Notes: generated by a model not told the origin, from the letters alone. Counted from the stretch's first letter, positions 34,239 through 43,648 are shown. The stretch is 64,000 nucleotides of DNA from Immundisolibacter sp049322795 (GCA_049322795.1 JBMOQH010000017.1:1-64000); one strand, 5' to 3'. Made by a program: numbers and translations.

Positions 34239-34730
34239 ATGAATATGAATATCAAAATGTTTTTCTTAGTGGCGCTGGTCTCGATCGGCTGCTTGGCCGG
34301 CCTGACAAGCTCGCCCGCGGCGCGTGCCGCCGGGCGTGAAGTGCCGCCCGACGCGCTGCGCTGCCTGGCGCTCGCCGTGTATTTCGAGGCCGGCTCCGAA
34401 CCGAAGGCCGGCCAGCAAGCGGTCGCCCATGTGGTGCTCAACCGGGCCCAGCACGCCGGCTTCCCCGGCGGCGTGTGCGGCGTGGTGCAGCAGGGCGGCG
34501 AGCAACGGCCCTGTCAGTTCGGGTGGTACTGCGACGGGCGCAGCGATGAGCCGAGCTCGGCCCGCATGTGGCAATCCGCCCAGGATGTCGCGCGCGAGGC
34601 GCTCGCCGGGCGTTCGGATGACCCGACCGGCGGGGCGCTGTACTTCGCGCCGGTTCGTACCAAGCGTCCGAGCTGGACTGAGCGCCTGACGCAAGTCGCG
34701 CGAATCGGCGGGCACGTCTTCTACCGCTGA
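34239..34730 (+). CDS. SleB/CwlJ-type cell wall hydrolase (Hydrolase_2 domain)
   Basis: 163 residues from the ATG at 34239, which has GAGGA about 6 bases upstream; a GTG at 34227 is less likely. A signal peptide (MNMNIKMFFLVALVSIGCLAG, cut here to 20 residues: NMNIKMFFLVALVSIGCLAG) exports it. The hydrolase domain has LALAVYFEAGSEP with the catalytic Glu, HVVLNRAQHAGFPGGVCGVV and CQFGWYCDG. In spore formers the family cleaves cortex muropeptides; in Gram-negatives it is a periplasmic peptidoglycan enzyme of unclear role. The alkB gene follows after 26 bp. Confidence 0.88.
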   Translation: MNMNIKMFFLVALVSIGCLAGLTSSPAARAAGREVPPDALRCLALAVYFEAGSEPKAGQQAVAHVVLNRAQHAGFPGGVCGVVQQGGEQRPCQFGWYCDGRSDEPSSARMWQSAQDVAREALAGRSDDPTGGALYFAPVRTKRPSWTERLTQVARIGGHVFYR

Positions 34731-34756
34731 ACAAGCAGCCGGCGCGGCCGCTGGAC

Positions 34757-35389
34757 GTGGCGCTCATACCGCTGCCGGACGGCGAGCTCAGGCTTCTGGC
34801 GGGCTTCCTGTCCGAAACTGAAGCCACCGCGCTGTTTGACGAGCTTCGCACCACACTCGCGTGGCAACCGCACCGGGTGAAGCTTTTCGGGCGCGAGCAC
34901 CTCACGCCTCGGCTGTGCGCCTGGTATGGCGACGCCGGCATCCGCTACGCCTACAGCGGCCAGGCGCTCGAAGCGCTGCCGTGGCCCCCTGCCCTCGCCC
35001 GCCTGCGCACGTGCATCGAGGCCGCCTGCGGCCACACATTCAACAGCGTGCTGTGCAACCTGTACCGGGACGGTGCCGACAGCATGGGTTGGCACAGCGA
35101 CGACGAGGCGAGCCTCGGTTCGCAGCCGGTTATCGCCTCGCTGAGTCTCGGGGCCACGCGCCGCTTCGCGCTGCGCCACCGGGCGCGCCGGCATCGGCCG
35201 GTCACGCTCGCCCTGAACCATGGCGACCTGCTGGTGATGGCCGGCGATACCCAGCAACGCTGGCAACATGCGGTTTCCAAGACCCGCCGGCCGGTCGCTG
35301 CGCGCATCAATCTGACGTTTCGCCGGATATACGACGACCAGCGACACGGCAATCGCCCGTGTCAACGCCCGCCCACTCCGCTGGGCTAG
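34757..35389 (+). CDS. alkB: AlkB-like 2-oxoglutarate/Fe(II)-dependent DNA repair dioxygenase
   Basis: 210 residues from a GTG at 34757. Iron ligands are H113 and D115 in MGWHSDDE and H171 in QRWQHAV; R183 and R189 in ARINLTFR bind 2-oxoglutarate. NSVLCNLYRDGADSMGWH is the family's core. It oxidatively removes methyl groups from 1-methyladenine and 3-methylcytosine. It stands apart from any ada gene. Sequence layout resembles the short bacterial/ALKBH2-like form rather than classic E. coli AlkB. Confidence 0.9.
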   Translation: MALIPLPDGELRLLAGFLSETEATALFDELRTTLAWQPHRVKLFGREHLTPRLCAWYGDAGIRYAYSGQALEALPWPPALARLRTCIEAACGHTFNSVLCNLYRDGADSMGWHSDDEASLGSQPVIASLSLGATRRFALRHRARRHRPVTLALNHGDLLVMAGDTQQRWQHAVSKTRRPVAARINLTFRRIYDDQRHGNRPCQRPPTPLG

Positions 35390-35399
35390 ACTAGCGCCC

Positions 35400-35783
35400 A
35401 TGTTCGCGCGCCGACATAAGACCCTGTACCTGTGGTTGCTGTGCATCGCGCTGCTGTGCGCGCGTCTGGGTGGAGCGCACCTGCACCTGTGCATGGATGA
35501 TTCGGAGCTGCCCCTAGGTGTGCATGCGAGTCAGCCAGGACACCACGACGCGCATCACAGTGATCCGACCCACGACGATCGCGACCTGTCGCTGGTCGGG
35601 GAGGCCCTGAAACCGCTGATCAAACTGTTTGCGGATCTGCCACCTCTGCTGGCAGCGCTGTTTTTCGGCCTTGGCGCGTTTACTCTCGCCCGCTGTCCAG
35701 CCGGTATTGGCACGCAAGTGCCAAACCCGCAAAACCGCCTTTACCGCCCGCCCTTGCGCGCACCGCCGCCGTCCTCCCGCTGA
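35400..35783 (+). CDS. Small His-rich membrane or secreted protein at the czc locus
   Basis: 127 residues. An N-terminal hydrophobic segment (LYLWLLCIALLCARLGGA) serves as signal or anchor, followed by HLHLCMDD and a His/Asp-rich run (HASQPGHHDAHHSDPTHDD). A second hydrophobic stretch (about 78-95) and a Pro-rich tail (LYRPPLRAPPPSSR) follow. It lies 84 bp upstream of czcC, the position held by small periplasmic proteins such as CzcI in other czc loci. Metal binding is inferred from His content; I cannot assign a family. It starts 11 bp after alkB. Confidence 0.65.
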   Translation: MFARRHKTLYLWLLCIALLCARLGGAHLHLCMDDSELPLGVHASQPGHHDAHHSDPTHDDRDLSLVGEALKPLIKLFADLPPLLAALFFGLGAFTLARCPAGIGTQVPNPQNRLYRPPLRAPPPSSR

Positions 35784-35866
35784 CGCCCTGACGTCTGGCC
35801 GCCCCGCCGCTCGTCGGCGCGGTGGTACATCCGGCTCCGGCACCGCCGGGCCAACGGGAGACATCC

Positions 35867-37123
35867 ATGCAATCGCTTCGGCCATACGCCGGCCTTCTGG
35901 CCGCCGTGCTGCTGTGGCCGGCGGCCCGTGCCGCCGAGCCCCCTACCCCGCTCACGCTTCGGGACGCGGTCCGCGCGAGTCTGGCGGGCAACCCCGACCT
36001 CGCCGGGTTTGCATTCGAGCTGCGCGCGCAGGACGCGCGCGCCGACGCCGCCGGCCTGCGCCCGGCGCCGACGCTGAGCGCCACCGCCGAGAACGTGCTC
36101 GGCAACGGCGATCACCGCCGGTTCGACACGGCCGAGACCACCTTTGCCCTGTCGCAGGTGGTGGAGCTGGGCGCCAAGCGGCAGGCCCGGGTCGGCGCCG
36201 CGCAGGCCGGGCGCGAGCTGATCGCCGTCACCGAACAGGCCGCGCAGCTCGACGTGCTGGCCGAGGTGACGCGCCGCTTCATCCACGTGGCCGGCGACCA
36301 GGAACAGCTCGCGCTCACCCGCGAGATCACCGCGCTGGCGCGCGAGACGGTACAGGCGGTCGGCGTGCGCGTGGACGCCGCCCGGGCGCCGCAGGCCGAG
36401 CTGCGCCGCGCGCGGGTGGCGCTGGCCCGCGCGGAAGTCGAACAGGAACACGCCGAGCATGAGCTGCGCACCGCGCGGCGCAAGCTGGCGGCGATGTGGG
36501 GCGACGGCGCGGCGCGTTTCGGCGCGGTGACGGCCGACCTGTACGCCCTGCCGCGGCCGGTGCCGTTCGCGAATCTGGCCGACCGACTCGACGCCAACCC
36601 GGACTTCGTGCGTTTCGCCAGCGAGGCGCGGCTGCGCGATGCCGAGCTGCGTGTCGCGGAGGCCAGGCGCCGCGCCGACGTCACTGTTTCTGGCGGCGTG
36701 CGGCATCTGGAAGACAGCGGCGATCAGGCGCTGGTGCTGGGCTTTTCGATGCCGCTGGGTGCGCAGCGCCAGGCCGCGCCGGCCATCGCCGAGGCGAGTG
36801 CGCTCCGCGGTCTGACCGACGCCCGGCGCGAGGCGGCCGCGGTGCGCGCCCGGGCGCAGCTGTACGCGCTGTACCAGGAGCTGCGCCACGCCATCACCGA
36901 AACCAGGCTGCTGCGCGACACCGTGCTGCCGGAGATGTCCGCCGCGCTCGACGAGACCCGCGATGCCTACGAGCGTGGCCGCTACGGCTACCTCGAATGG
37001 ACCGAGGCGCAGCGAGAGTTCATCGCCATCCGCCGCAGCCTGATCGAGGCGGCGCAAAGCGCGCAGCTGTTCCAGGCCGAAATCGAGCGCCTGACCGGTG
37101 AGCCGGTCGCCGCCCAACCCTGA
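35867..37123 (+). CDS. czcC: CzcC-like outer membrane factor of heavy-metal efflux
   Basis: 418 residues from the ATG at 35867 (GGAG 6 bases upstream). A signal peptide (about 1-23, ending ARA) is followed by two repeats of the TolC-type outer membrane efflux domain with long heptad helices; LTLRDAVRASLAGNPDLAG opens the first. The last helix contains AYERGRYGYLEWTEAQREF, typical of CzcC. It forms the outer membrane exit of the tripartite pump with the two downstream proteins. czcB begins 11 bp later. Confidence 0.92.
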   Translation: MQSLRPYAGLLAAVLLWPAARAAEPPTPLTLRDAVRASLAGNPDLAGFAFELRAQDARADAAGLRPAPTLSATAENVLGNGDHRRFDTAETTFALSQVVELGAKRQARVGAAQAGRELIAVTEQAAQLDVLAEVTRRFIHVAGDQEQLALTREITALARETVQAVGVRVDAARAPQAELRRARVALARAEVEQEHAEHELRTARRKLAAMWGDGAARFGAVTADLYALPRPVPFANLADRLDANPDFVRFASEARLRDAELRVAEARRRADVTVSGGVRHLEDSGDQALVLGFSMPLGAQRQAAPAIAEASALRGLTDARREAAAVRARAQLYALYQELRHAITETRLLRDTVLPEMSAALDETRDAYERGRYGYLEWTEAQREFIAIRRSLIEAAQSAQLFQAEIERLTGEPVAAQP

Positions 37124-37134
37124 AGGACGCCCCC

Positions 37135-38397
37135 ATGAACGCACGATTTTCCAACGGCGCGGCGGCGCTGGCGCTGGCCCTGTGGCTGGCCGGCTGCGGC
37201 CAGGGCGAAGCCCCCGCGCACGGCTCCGCTGTTCCCCATTCGGCCCACGGGCAGACCACCGCCGACGAGCCCGCCAAGGGTCCGCACGGCGGGCGCCTGC
37301 TCACCGACGGCGATTTCGCCGTGGAACTGGCCATCTTCGAAGACGGCGTGCCGCCCGAGTACCGCGCCTGGATCACGGCCGGCGGCGAGCCGGTGGCCCC
37401 GGCGGACGTGAACCTGACCGTCACGCTCGGGCGCCTCGACGGCGAGAAAAACCGCTTCGCCTTCGCCCCGCAGGGCGATTTCCTGCGCGGCGACGGCACC
37501 GTGGTCGAGCCGCATTCCTTCGACGTGACGGTGGAGGCGACGCACGCCGGCACTGCGCACCGCTGGGCGTACGCGAGCTACGAGGGCCGCGTGCAGATCG
37601 CGCCGGACAGCGCGAGCGCCGCCGGCATCGAGGTCGAGACCGCCGGTCCGCATCTGCTGCACGACCTGTTGCCGCTGCACGGCCGCGTGGTCGTGGCGCC
37701 CGAGGCGGTGCGCACAGTGAGCGCGCGCTTTCCGGGCGTGGTCCGCGAGGTGCACAAGCGCGTCGGCGACCGCGTGGGCGCCGGCGAGGTGCTGGCGCGG
37801 GTGGAGGCGGACGAGTCGCTGCGCGTGTACGAGCTGACCGCGCCGATCGCCGGCGTGGTCACCGCGCGCGCGGCCAACCCCGGCGAGCACACCGGCGCGG
37901 CGCCGCTGTTCACGGTGAGCGATCTCGACCAGTTGTGGGCGGAACTGGCGGTGTTCCCGCGCGATGTGGCGCGCGTGCAGCCGGGGCAGACGGTGCGCAT
38001 CACCGGCGCCGATGGCAGCCCGAAGGGCACCGGGCGCATCACGCGCATCGCCCCGCTGGCCGACGCGGACCGCCAGGCGCTGTCCGTGTGGGCGCGCATC
38101 GAGGAACCCGCCGCCGGCTGGACGCCCGGGCTCGGCGTCACCGCCGAGGTGCTCACCGGCGCGGCGCAGGTGCCGCTGGCGGTGCGCACCGCGGCCCTGC
38201 AGGGCTTTCGCGACTTCACCGTGGTGTTCGCGCGCGTCGGCGACACCTACGAGGTGCGCATGCTGGATCTGGGCCGCAGCGACGGCGAATACACCGAGGT
38301 CTTGGGCGGACTCAAGCCGGGCACCGAGTACGTGACCGCGCAGAGCTACCTGATCAAGGCCGACATCGAAAAGTCCGGCGCCAGCCACGACCACTGA
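37135..38397 (+). CDS. czcB: CzcB-like periplasmic adaptor of heavy-metal efflux
   Basis: 420 residues. The lipobox LAGC puts Cys21 as lipid anchor. The mature N-terminus is His-rich (HGSAVPHSAHG) and a CzcB-type N-terminal domain (PHGGRLLTDGDFAVEL) precedes the lipoyl/beta-barrel adaptor core. FPGVVREVHKRVGDRVGAG is the biotinyl-like motif. The protein ends SHDH, as several metal adaptors do. It bridges CzcA and CzcC and may collect periplasmic metal. Substrate ions are inferred from CzcA. Confidence 0.93.
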   Translation: MNARFSNGAAALALALWLAGCGQGEAPAHGSAVPHSAHGQTTADEPAKGPHGGRLLTDGDFAVELAIFEDGVPPEYRAWITAGGEPVAPADVNLTVTLGRLDGEKNRFAFAPQGDFLRGDGTVVEPHSFDVTVEATHAGTAHRWAYASYEGRVQIAPDSASAAGIEVETAGPHLLHDLLPLHGRVVVAPEAVRTVSARFPGVVREVHKRVGDRVGAGEVLARVEADESLRVYELTAPIAGVVTARAANPGEHTGAAPLFTVSDLDQLWAELAVFPRDVARVQPGQTVRITGADGSPKGTGRITRIAPLADADRQALSVWARIEEPAAGWTPGLGVTAEVLTGAAQVPLAVRTAALQGFRDFTVVFARVGDTYEVRMLDLGRSDGEYTEVLGGLKPGTEYVTAQSYLIKADIEKSGASHDH

Positions 38398-38429
38398 CAC
38401 CGACGACGACTGAACCGGGGGGCTGGGTC

Positions 38430-38777
38430 ATGGAACTTGTGGTCCGTTATGCGCTGGCCGCCGCGCTGGTGGTGGCCGTGTCCGAGGCCGGCCGGCGCGT
38501 GTCCTGGCTGGGGGCGCTGATCGCCGCGCTGCCGCTGGTGTCGGTGCTGGGGCTGGCCTTTCTGTGGCACGACACCCACGACGCCGCGCGCGTGGCGCGC
38601 CTGGCCACCGGCATCTTCTGGCTGGTGCTGCCGTCGCTCGCGCTGTTCGTGGCGCTGCCGGTGCTGCTGCGCCGCGGGGTCGGGTTCTACCCGGCGCTGG
38701 CGGCGGGCAGCGCGCTGACCGCGCTCGCCTATGTCCTGCTGCTGGCGGCGCTGCGGCGCGCCGGCGTGGCGCTGTGA
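38430..38777 (+). CDS. DUF3147-like small membrane protein in the czc operon
   Basis: 115 residues from the ATG at 38430, preceded by a G-rich site. Four hydrophobic spans cover almost the whole protein; EAGRRVSWLGALIAALPLVSV and FLWHDTHD are its polar landmarks. It resembles DUF3147 proteins, which occur beside CusA/CzcA-type pumps. Function unknown; an accessory role in metal efflux is inferred from location between czcB and czcA. Confidence 0.75.
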   Translation: MELVVRYALAAALVVAVSEAGRRVSWLGALIAALPLVSVLGLAFLWHDTHDAARVARLATGIFWLVLPSLALFVALPVLLRRGVGFYPALAAGSALTALAYVLLLAALRRAGVAL

Positions 38778-38811
38778 CAGGCCGTCGCGGGCATGTCCCG
38801 CGATGACCGAG

Positions 38812-38841
38812 TTGAAAAAGGGCGGGGAAGCCTTTTTTCAA
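38812..38841 (+). terminator. Hairpin inside the czc operon, before czcA
   Basis: TTGAAAAAGGGC and GCCTTTTTTCAA pair over 12 bp (one G-T) with a 6-base loop. The right arm contains six T, so it resembles an intrinsic terminator. A second small hairpin (TCGCGGG/CCCGCGA, 38785-38803) precedes it. It may reduce or control transcription into czcA. Confidence 0.5.
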
Positions 38842-38863
38842 ACACCCAATTAGGAATCAAGTG

Positions 38864-41800
38864 ATGTTGCAACACCTGCTTCGCTTCGCCATCCGCCGCC
38901 GGGGCCTGATGCTCACCGCCGTGCTGGCGCTGGCCGCGCTGGGCCTGTGGAGCTTCACGCGCCTGCCCATCGATGCCGTGCCCGACATCACCAACGTGCA
39001 GGTGCAGATCAACACCGAGGCGCCCGGCTACACGCCGCTGGAGGCCGAGCAGCGCGTCACCTTTGCGGTGGAAACCGCCATGGCCGGCCTGCCGCGCCTG
39101 GACTACACCCGCTCGGTGTCGCGCTACGGGCTGTCGCAGGTGACCGTGGTGTTCGCCGACGGCACCGACATCTACTTCGCCCGCCAGCTCATCGCCGAGC
39201 GTTTGCAGGCGCTGCGCGCGCGCCTGCCGGCCGGGCTCGAACCCCAGCTGGGGCCGATCGCCACCGGGCTGGGCGAGATTTTCATGTACACGGTGGACGC
39301 GCAGCCCGGGGCGCGCAACGCCGACGGCACGCCCATCACGCCCATGGACCTGCGCCAGGCGCAGGACTGGATCCTGCGCCCGCAGCTGCTGCGCACGCCG
39401 GGCGTGGTGGAGGTGAACAGCATCGGCGGCCACGACCGGCAGTTCCAGGTGCTGGCCGACCCGGCGCGCCTGCTCGCCCACGGCGTCGGCTTCGACGACC
39501 TGGCGCGCGCGGTGGGCGCCAACAACGCCAGCCAGGGCGCCGGCTACATCGAGCGCCACGGCCAGCAGCAGCTGATCCGCCTGCCCGGCCAGGTGGGCGG
39601 CCTCGACGATCTCGGCCGCATCGTGGTGGCGCGGCGCGACGGCGCCCCGGTGCGGGTCAGCGACGTGGCGCAGCTCGCCATCGGCTCCGAACTGCGCACC
39701 GGCGCGGCCACCCAGGACGGCCGCGAGGTGGTGCTCGGCACCGTGTTCATGCTGATGGGCGAGAACAGCCGCGCCGTGGCCCACGCCGTGGCCGCCGGGC
39801 TCGAACGGGCCGCACGCGCCCTGCCGCCGGGCATCACCGCCAACGTGGTCTACGACCGCACCACGCTGGTGGACAAGACACTGGCCACGGTCGAGAAGAA
39901 TCTGGTCGAAGGCGCGCTGCTGGTGGTGGTGGTGCTGTTCGCGCTGCTCGGCAACGTGCGCGCGGCGCTGCTCACCGCGGCGGTGATCCCGCTCGCCATG
40001 CTGATGACCTTCACCGGCATGGTGCAGTCGCGTACCTCCGCCAACCTGATGAGTCTCGGCGCGCTGGACTTCGGGCTGATCGTGGACGGCGCGGTGATCA
40101 TCGTCGAGAACTGCCTGCGCCGGCTGGGGCTCGCCAGCGCCGGCGGGCGCAGCCTGTCGGAAGCCGAGCGCCTGGACGTGGTGCAAGACGCCACCGCAGA
40201 AGTGATCCGGCCCGCGCTGTTCGGGGTGGGCATCATCACCGCGGTGTACCTGCCGGTGTTCGCGCTCACCGGGGTGGAAGGCAAGATGTTCCACCCCATG
40301 GCCATCACCGTGGTGCTGGCCCTCACCGCCGCCATGGCGCTGTCGCTGACCTTCGTGCCGGCGGCCGTGGCGCTGGTGCTGCGCGGGCCGGTGGCGGCGC
40401 ACGATAACCGCCTGATGCACCTGGCCCGCCGCGTCTACGCGCCGGCGCTGCGCCTGGCGCTGCGCGCGCGCCTGGGCGTGCTGGCCGGGGCGCTGGCGCT
40501 GGTCGCCGGCTGCGCCTGGCTGGCCGCGCAGCTCGGTTCGGAGTTCATCCCCAGCCTGGACGAGGGCGACGTCGCCGTGCACGCCCTGCGCATCCCCGGC
40601 ACCAGCCTCAGCCAGGCGGTGCGCATGCAGACCCAGCTCGAGGCCGCGCTCGAAACGGCGCCCGAGGTCGAGCGGATCTTCACCAAGATCGGCACCGCCG
40701 AGGTGGCCACCGACCCCATGCCGCCCAACGTGGCCGACACCTTCGTGATTCTCAAGCCCCGCGCGGACTGGCCGGACCCGCGCAAGCCCAAGGCCGCCGT
40801 GGTGCGCGATCTGGAGCGCATCGCCGCCGGCGTGCCGGGCAACAACTACGAGTTCACCCAGCCCATCCAGATGCGCTTCAACGAGCTGATCTCCGGCGTG
40901 CGCGCGGACGTGGCGGTGAAGGTCCATGGCGACGATCTGGCAGTGCTGGACGCCGTGGCCGCGCAGATCGAGGCGCTGGTGGCGTCGGTGCCCGGCGCGG
41001 TGGACGTGCAGACCGAGCAGACCACAGGGCTGCCCATCCTCACCGTCACCCCGCGGCGCGAGGCGCTGGCGCGTTACGGGCTCAATGTGGCCGACGTGCA
41101 GGACCTGGTCGCCGCCGCCTACGGCGGGCAGACGCTGGGCGTGGTGTACGAGGGCGACCGGCGCAGCGACATCGTGCTGCGCCTGCCGGAACCGCTGCGC
41201 AGCGACCCCGCCGCCATGGCGCGCCTGCCGGTGCCGCTGCCACTGGGTCAGGACCAGGCCGGCGGCTACGTGCCGCTGGGCGAGCTGGCCGATATCGCGC
41301 TGGAACTCGGCCCCAACGCCATCAACCGCGAGCAGGGCAAGCGCCGCGTGGTGGTCACCGCCAACGTGCGCGGGCGCGATCTGGGTTCTTTCATCGCCGA
41401 ACTGCAAGGCCGCGCGCCGGCCGAACTGGACGTGCCGGCCGGCTACTGGCTGGACTACGGCGGCACCTTCGAGCAGCTCGAATCCGCCACCCGGCGCCTG
41501 GCCATCGTGGTGCCGGCCACGCTGGCGATCATCGGCGCGCTGCTGTGGCTGGCCTTGGGCTCGGCGCGCGACGCGCTGGTGATCTTCAGCGGCGTGCCGC
41601 TGGCGCTCACCGGCGGCGTGCTGGCGCTGTGGGCGCGCGGCATCCCGCTGTCGATCTCCGCCGCCGTGGGTTTCATCGCGCTGTCCGGCGTGGCGGTGCT
41701 CAATGGCCTGGTGATGGTGAGCTTCATCCGCTCCCTGCGCCACGAAGGGATGGGGCTCGACGAGGCCATCACCCAGGGCGCGCTCACCCGCCTGCGCCCG

Positions 41801-41992
41801 GTGCTGATGACGGCGCTGGTGGCGAGCCTCGGCTTCGTGCCGATGGCGTTCAACACCGGCATCGGCTCGGAGGTGCAGCGTCCGCTGGCCACCGTGGTGA
41901 TCGGCGGCATCGTCTCGTCCACGCTGCTCACGCTGCTGGTGCTGCCGGGGCTGTACCGGATCGTTTGGCGGGCAGACCGCCGGACGGCGTGA
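38864..41992 (+). CDS. czcA: CzcA/CusA-family heavy-metal RND efflux pump
   Basis: 1042 residues from the ATG at 38864; GTG three bases earlier is possible. It has twelve membrane spans in the RND pattern with two large periplasmic loops. The N-terminal PIDAVPDITNVQVQINTEAPG is the HME-RND signature. TM4 holds DFGLIVDGAVIIVEN (about 400-414); this D-F-G-x-I-x-D form is seen in zinc/cobalt/cadmium/nickel exporters rather than the copper/silver CusA type. Proton-driven antiport from the periplasm to the outside with CzcB and CzcC is expected. No czcRS genes are nearby. Confidence 0.95.
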   Translation: MLQHLLRFAIRRRGLMLTAVLALAALGLWSFTRLPIDAVPDITNVQVQINTEAPGYTPLEAEQRVTFAVETAMAGLPRLDYTRSVSRYGLSQVTVVFADGTDIYFARQLIAERLQALRARLPAGLEPQLGPIATGLGEIFMYTVDAQPGARNADGTPITPMDLRQAQDWILRPQLLRTPGVVEVNSIGGHDRQFQVLADPARLLAHGVGFDDLARAVGANNASQGAGYIERHGQQQLIRLPGQVGGLDDLGRIVVARRDGAPVRVSDVAQLAIGSELRTGAATQDGREVVLGTVFMLMGENSRAVAHAVAAGLERAARALPPGITANVVYDRTTLVDKTLATVEKNLVEGALLVVVVLFALLGNVRAALLTAAVIPLAMLMTFTGMVQSRTSANLMSLGALDFGLIVDGAVIIVENCLRRLGLASAGGRSLSEAERLDVVQDATAEVIRPALFGVGIITAVYLPVFALTGVEGKMFHPMAITVVLALTAAMALSLTFVPAAVALVLRGPVAAHDNRLMHLARRVYAPALRLALRARLGVLAGALALVAGCAWLAAQLGSEFIPSLDEGDVAVHALRIPGTSLSQAVRMQTQLEAALETAPEVERIFTKIGTAEVATDPMPPNVADTFVILKPRADWPDPRKPKAAVVRDLERIAAGVPGNNYEFTQPIQMRFNELISGVRADVAVKVHGDDLAVLDAVAAQIEALVASVPGAVDVQTEQTTGLPILTVTPRREALARYGLNVADVQDLVAAAYGGQTLGVVYEGDRRSDIVLRLPEPLRSDPAAMARLPVPLPLGQDQAGGYVPLGELADIALELGPNAINREQGKRRVVVTANVRGRDLGSFIAELQGRAPAELDVPAGYWLDYGGTFEQLESATRRLAIVVPATLAIIGALLWLALGSARDALVIFSGVPLALTGGVLALWARGIPLSISAAVGFIALSGVAVLNGLVMVSFIRSLRHEGMGLDEAITQGALTRLRPVLMTALVASLGFVPMAFNTGIGSEVQRPLATVVIGGIVSSTLLTLLVLPGLYRIVWRADRRTA

Positions 41993-41998
41993 GCCATG

Positions 41999-42028
41999 CC
42001 AGCGCGGGGTGGAAAAGCCCCGCGCTGG
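41999..42028. terminator. Hairpin between convergent czcA and yqhA
   Basis: CCAGCGCGGGG and CCCCGCGCTGG form a perfect 11-bp stem with an 8-base loop containing AAAA. It lies between two convergent stop codons without a T tract; probably a shared terminator. Confidence 0.55.
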
Positions 42029-42041
42029 GTAACCGGAGGCG

Positions 42042-42632
42042 TCAGTGCGCCCTGCCGTTGGCGCCGCTGGTGCCGCCCATGACGCGGTCGGTCCAGGCGA
42101 TGCCGAGCGCCGACAGGATGAAGGCGCCGTGAATGATGGTCTGCCACATGACGCTGGCTTCGGTCAGCGTCGTGCACCTGGTGCCGGCTGCCACCTCCGA
42201 GCACAGCGGCAGCGCGCCCAGGGTGCCGGCCTCGATGAAGGTCTTGAGCAGGTGGATCGACGAGATGCCGACGATCGCCAGGGCGAGCTTGACCTTCAGC
42301 ACCGTGGCGTTGACGTGCGAGAGCCACTCCGGCTGGTCCTGGTGGCCTTCGATGCCGAGCCGCGACACGAAGGTCTCGTAGCCGCCGACGATGACCATCA
42401 CCAGCAGGTTCGAGATCATCACCACGTCGATCAGGCCGAGCACGATCAGCATTACCTGCTGCTCGTTGAGCTCGAAGGCGCCGTGCACCAGATGCCACAG
42501 CTCCTTCACGAACAGCACCACGTAGACGCCCTGGGCGACGATGAGGCCCAGGTACAGCGGCAGCTGCAACCAGCGCGAAGAGAAGATCAGCCCCGGGATG
42601 GGCTTGATGCGGGGGTTTTGTTGGTCGGCCAT
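42042..42632 (-). CDS. yqhA: YqhA/UPF0114 membrane protein
   Basis: 196 residues with four hydrophobic spans. LIFSSRWLQLPLYLGLIVAQ and LIDVVMISNLLVMVIVGGYE are family hallmarks (TIGR00645), then LSHVNATVLKVKLA and SIHLLKTFI. The biochemical role is not known; homologues occur across Proteobacteria. The insertion GALPLCSEVAAGTRCTTLTE holds two Cys in an extracytoplasmic loop. It is convergent with czcA. Confidence 0.88.
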   Translation of the reverse strand: MADQQNPRIKPIPGLIFSSRWLQLPLYLGLIVAQGVYVVLFVKELWHLVHGAFELNEQQVMLIVLGLIDVVMISNLLVMVIVGGYETFVSRLGIEGHQDQPEWLSHVNATVLKVKLALAIVGISSIHLLKTFIEAGTLGALPLCSEVAAGTRCTTLTEASVMWQTIIHGAFILSALGIAWTDRVMGGTSGANGRAH

Positions 42633-42720
42633 GACGAATCGGCAGTTGTGGGGGCGTCAGCCAGCGAAGGGGCCGCATGGTAGCCGCACGGCGGCCACCA
42701 CACCACGGCGGCGCGGTCAC

Positions 42721-43503
42721 TCACGGCAGATCGATGGCGTATTCCATGATCAGCGGGGCGTGGTCGGAGAAGCGATCGGCCGTGTGGATGCGCGCGCTGT
42801 GCACGGCACCCCGCAGGCCGGGCGAGACGATCTGGTAGTCGATGCGCCAACCGACGTTCTTGGCCCAGGCCTGCCCGCGGTTGGACCACCACGTGTACTG
42901 ATCCGGCTCCTGGTTCACGACGCGAAAGGCATCCACCCAGCCCAGCTCGTCGAACAGCAGGTCGAGCCAGGCGCGCTCCTGCGGCAGGAAGCCGGAGTTT
43001 TTCTGGTTGCCGCGCCAGTTCTTGATGTCGATGTTCCGGTGGGCGATGTTGATGTCGCCGCAGATGATCCAGTCGCGACCTTCGGCCAGCATCTGCTGGA
43101 GCCGTGGCGTCAGGCGCGCCATCACGTCGAACTTGACCTGCTGGCGGGCCTCGCTGCTGGACCCTGACGGCAGATAGACGGACACCACGCTGAGCTTGCC
43201 GTAGTCCACCTGCAGCCAGCGCCCTTCGATGTCCACATCCGGCCAGCCGAGACCCTCGACCACCCGATCCGGTGGCCGACGCGCGAACACGGCGACGCCG
43301 CTGTAGCCGGGTTTGACGGCCTCGTGAAAAAAGCCCTGGCAGCCGGCCGGGGCCAGCATGTCCGCCGTGAGCTGCGGCCGTTGCGCCTTGATTTCCTGCA
43401 GGCAGACCAGGTCGGCCTGCTCGCGCGCCAGAAACTCGGCCAGACCCTTTTTCCAGGCCGAGCGGATACCATTCACGTTCAAGGTGATTATTTTCAGGGT
43501 CAT
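42721..43503 (-). CDS. xthA: Exodeoxyribonuclease III
   Basis: 260 residues (E. coli 268). Motifs of the EEP nuclease fold are complete: LNVNGIRSAWKKGL, VCLQEIKAQ with metal-binding Glu37, SVYLPSG, GDINIAHRNID, WWSNR and the final FSDHAPL with the catalytic Asp-His pair. It acts as 3'-5' exonuclease and AP endonuclease in base excision repair. It is divergent from the DUF4124 gene that precedes pyrE. Confidence 0.97.
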   Translation of the reverse strand: MTLKIITLNVNGIRSAWKKGLAEFLAREQADLVCLQEIKAQRPQLTADMLAPAGCQGFFHEAVKPGYSGVAVFARRPPDRVVEGLGWPDVDIEGRWLQVDYGKLSVVSVYLPSGSSSEARQQVKFDVMARLTPRLQQMLAEGRDWIICGDINIAHRNIDIKNWRGNQKNSGFLPQERAWLDLLFDELGWVDAFRVVNQEPDQYTWWSNRGQAWAKNVGWRIDYQIVSPGLRGAVHSARIHTADRFSDHAPLIMEYAIDLP

Positions 43504-43648
43504 GCCTTCGAAGCGGCTGAGTGCAGGGGCCGGCCGGCGCCGAATGCGAGGATTAACCTGCTGCCGGGCGCGGAAATGTTCTCACAGGGCCGGGGCAGTA
43601 CCCGCGGCGGGGAGCCGCCAGCGGCTGCAGGAACGGGAACTCGACGAC

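Noticed and set aside
38729..41743. Minus-strand frame of about 1000 codons
   Set aside because: It is the shadow of czcA in a GC-rich genome; its protein is low-complexity His/Gln/Arg-rich with no domain.
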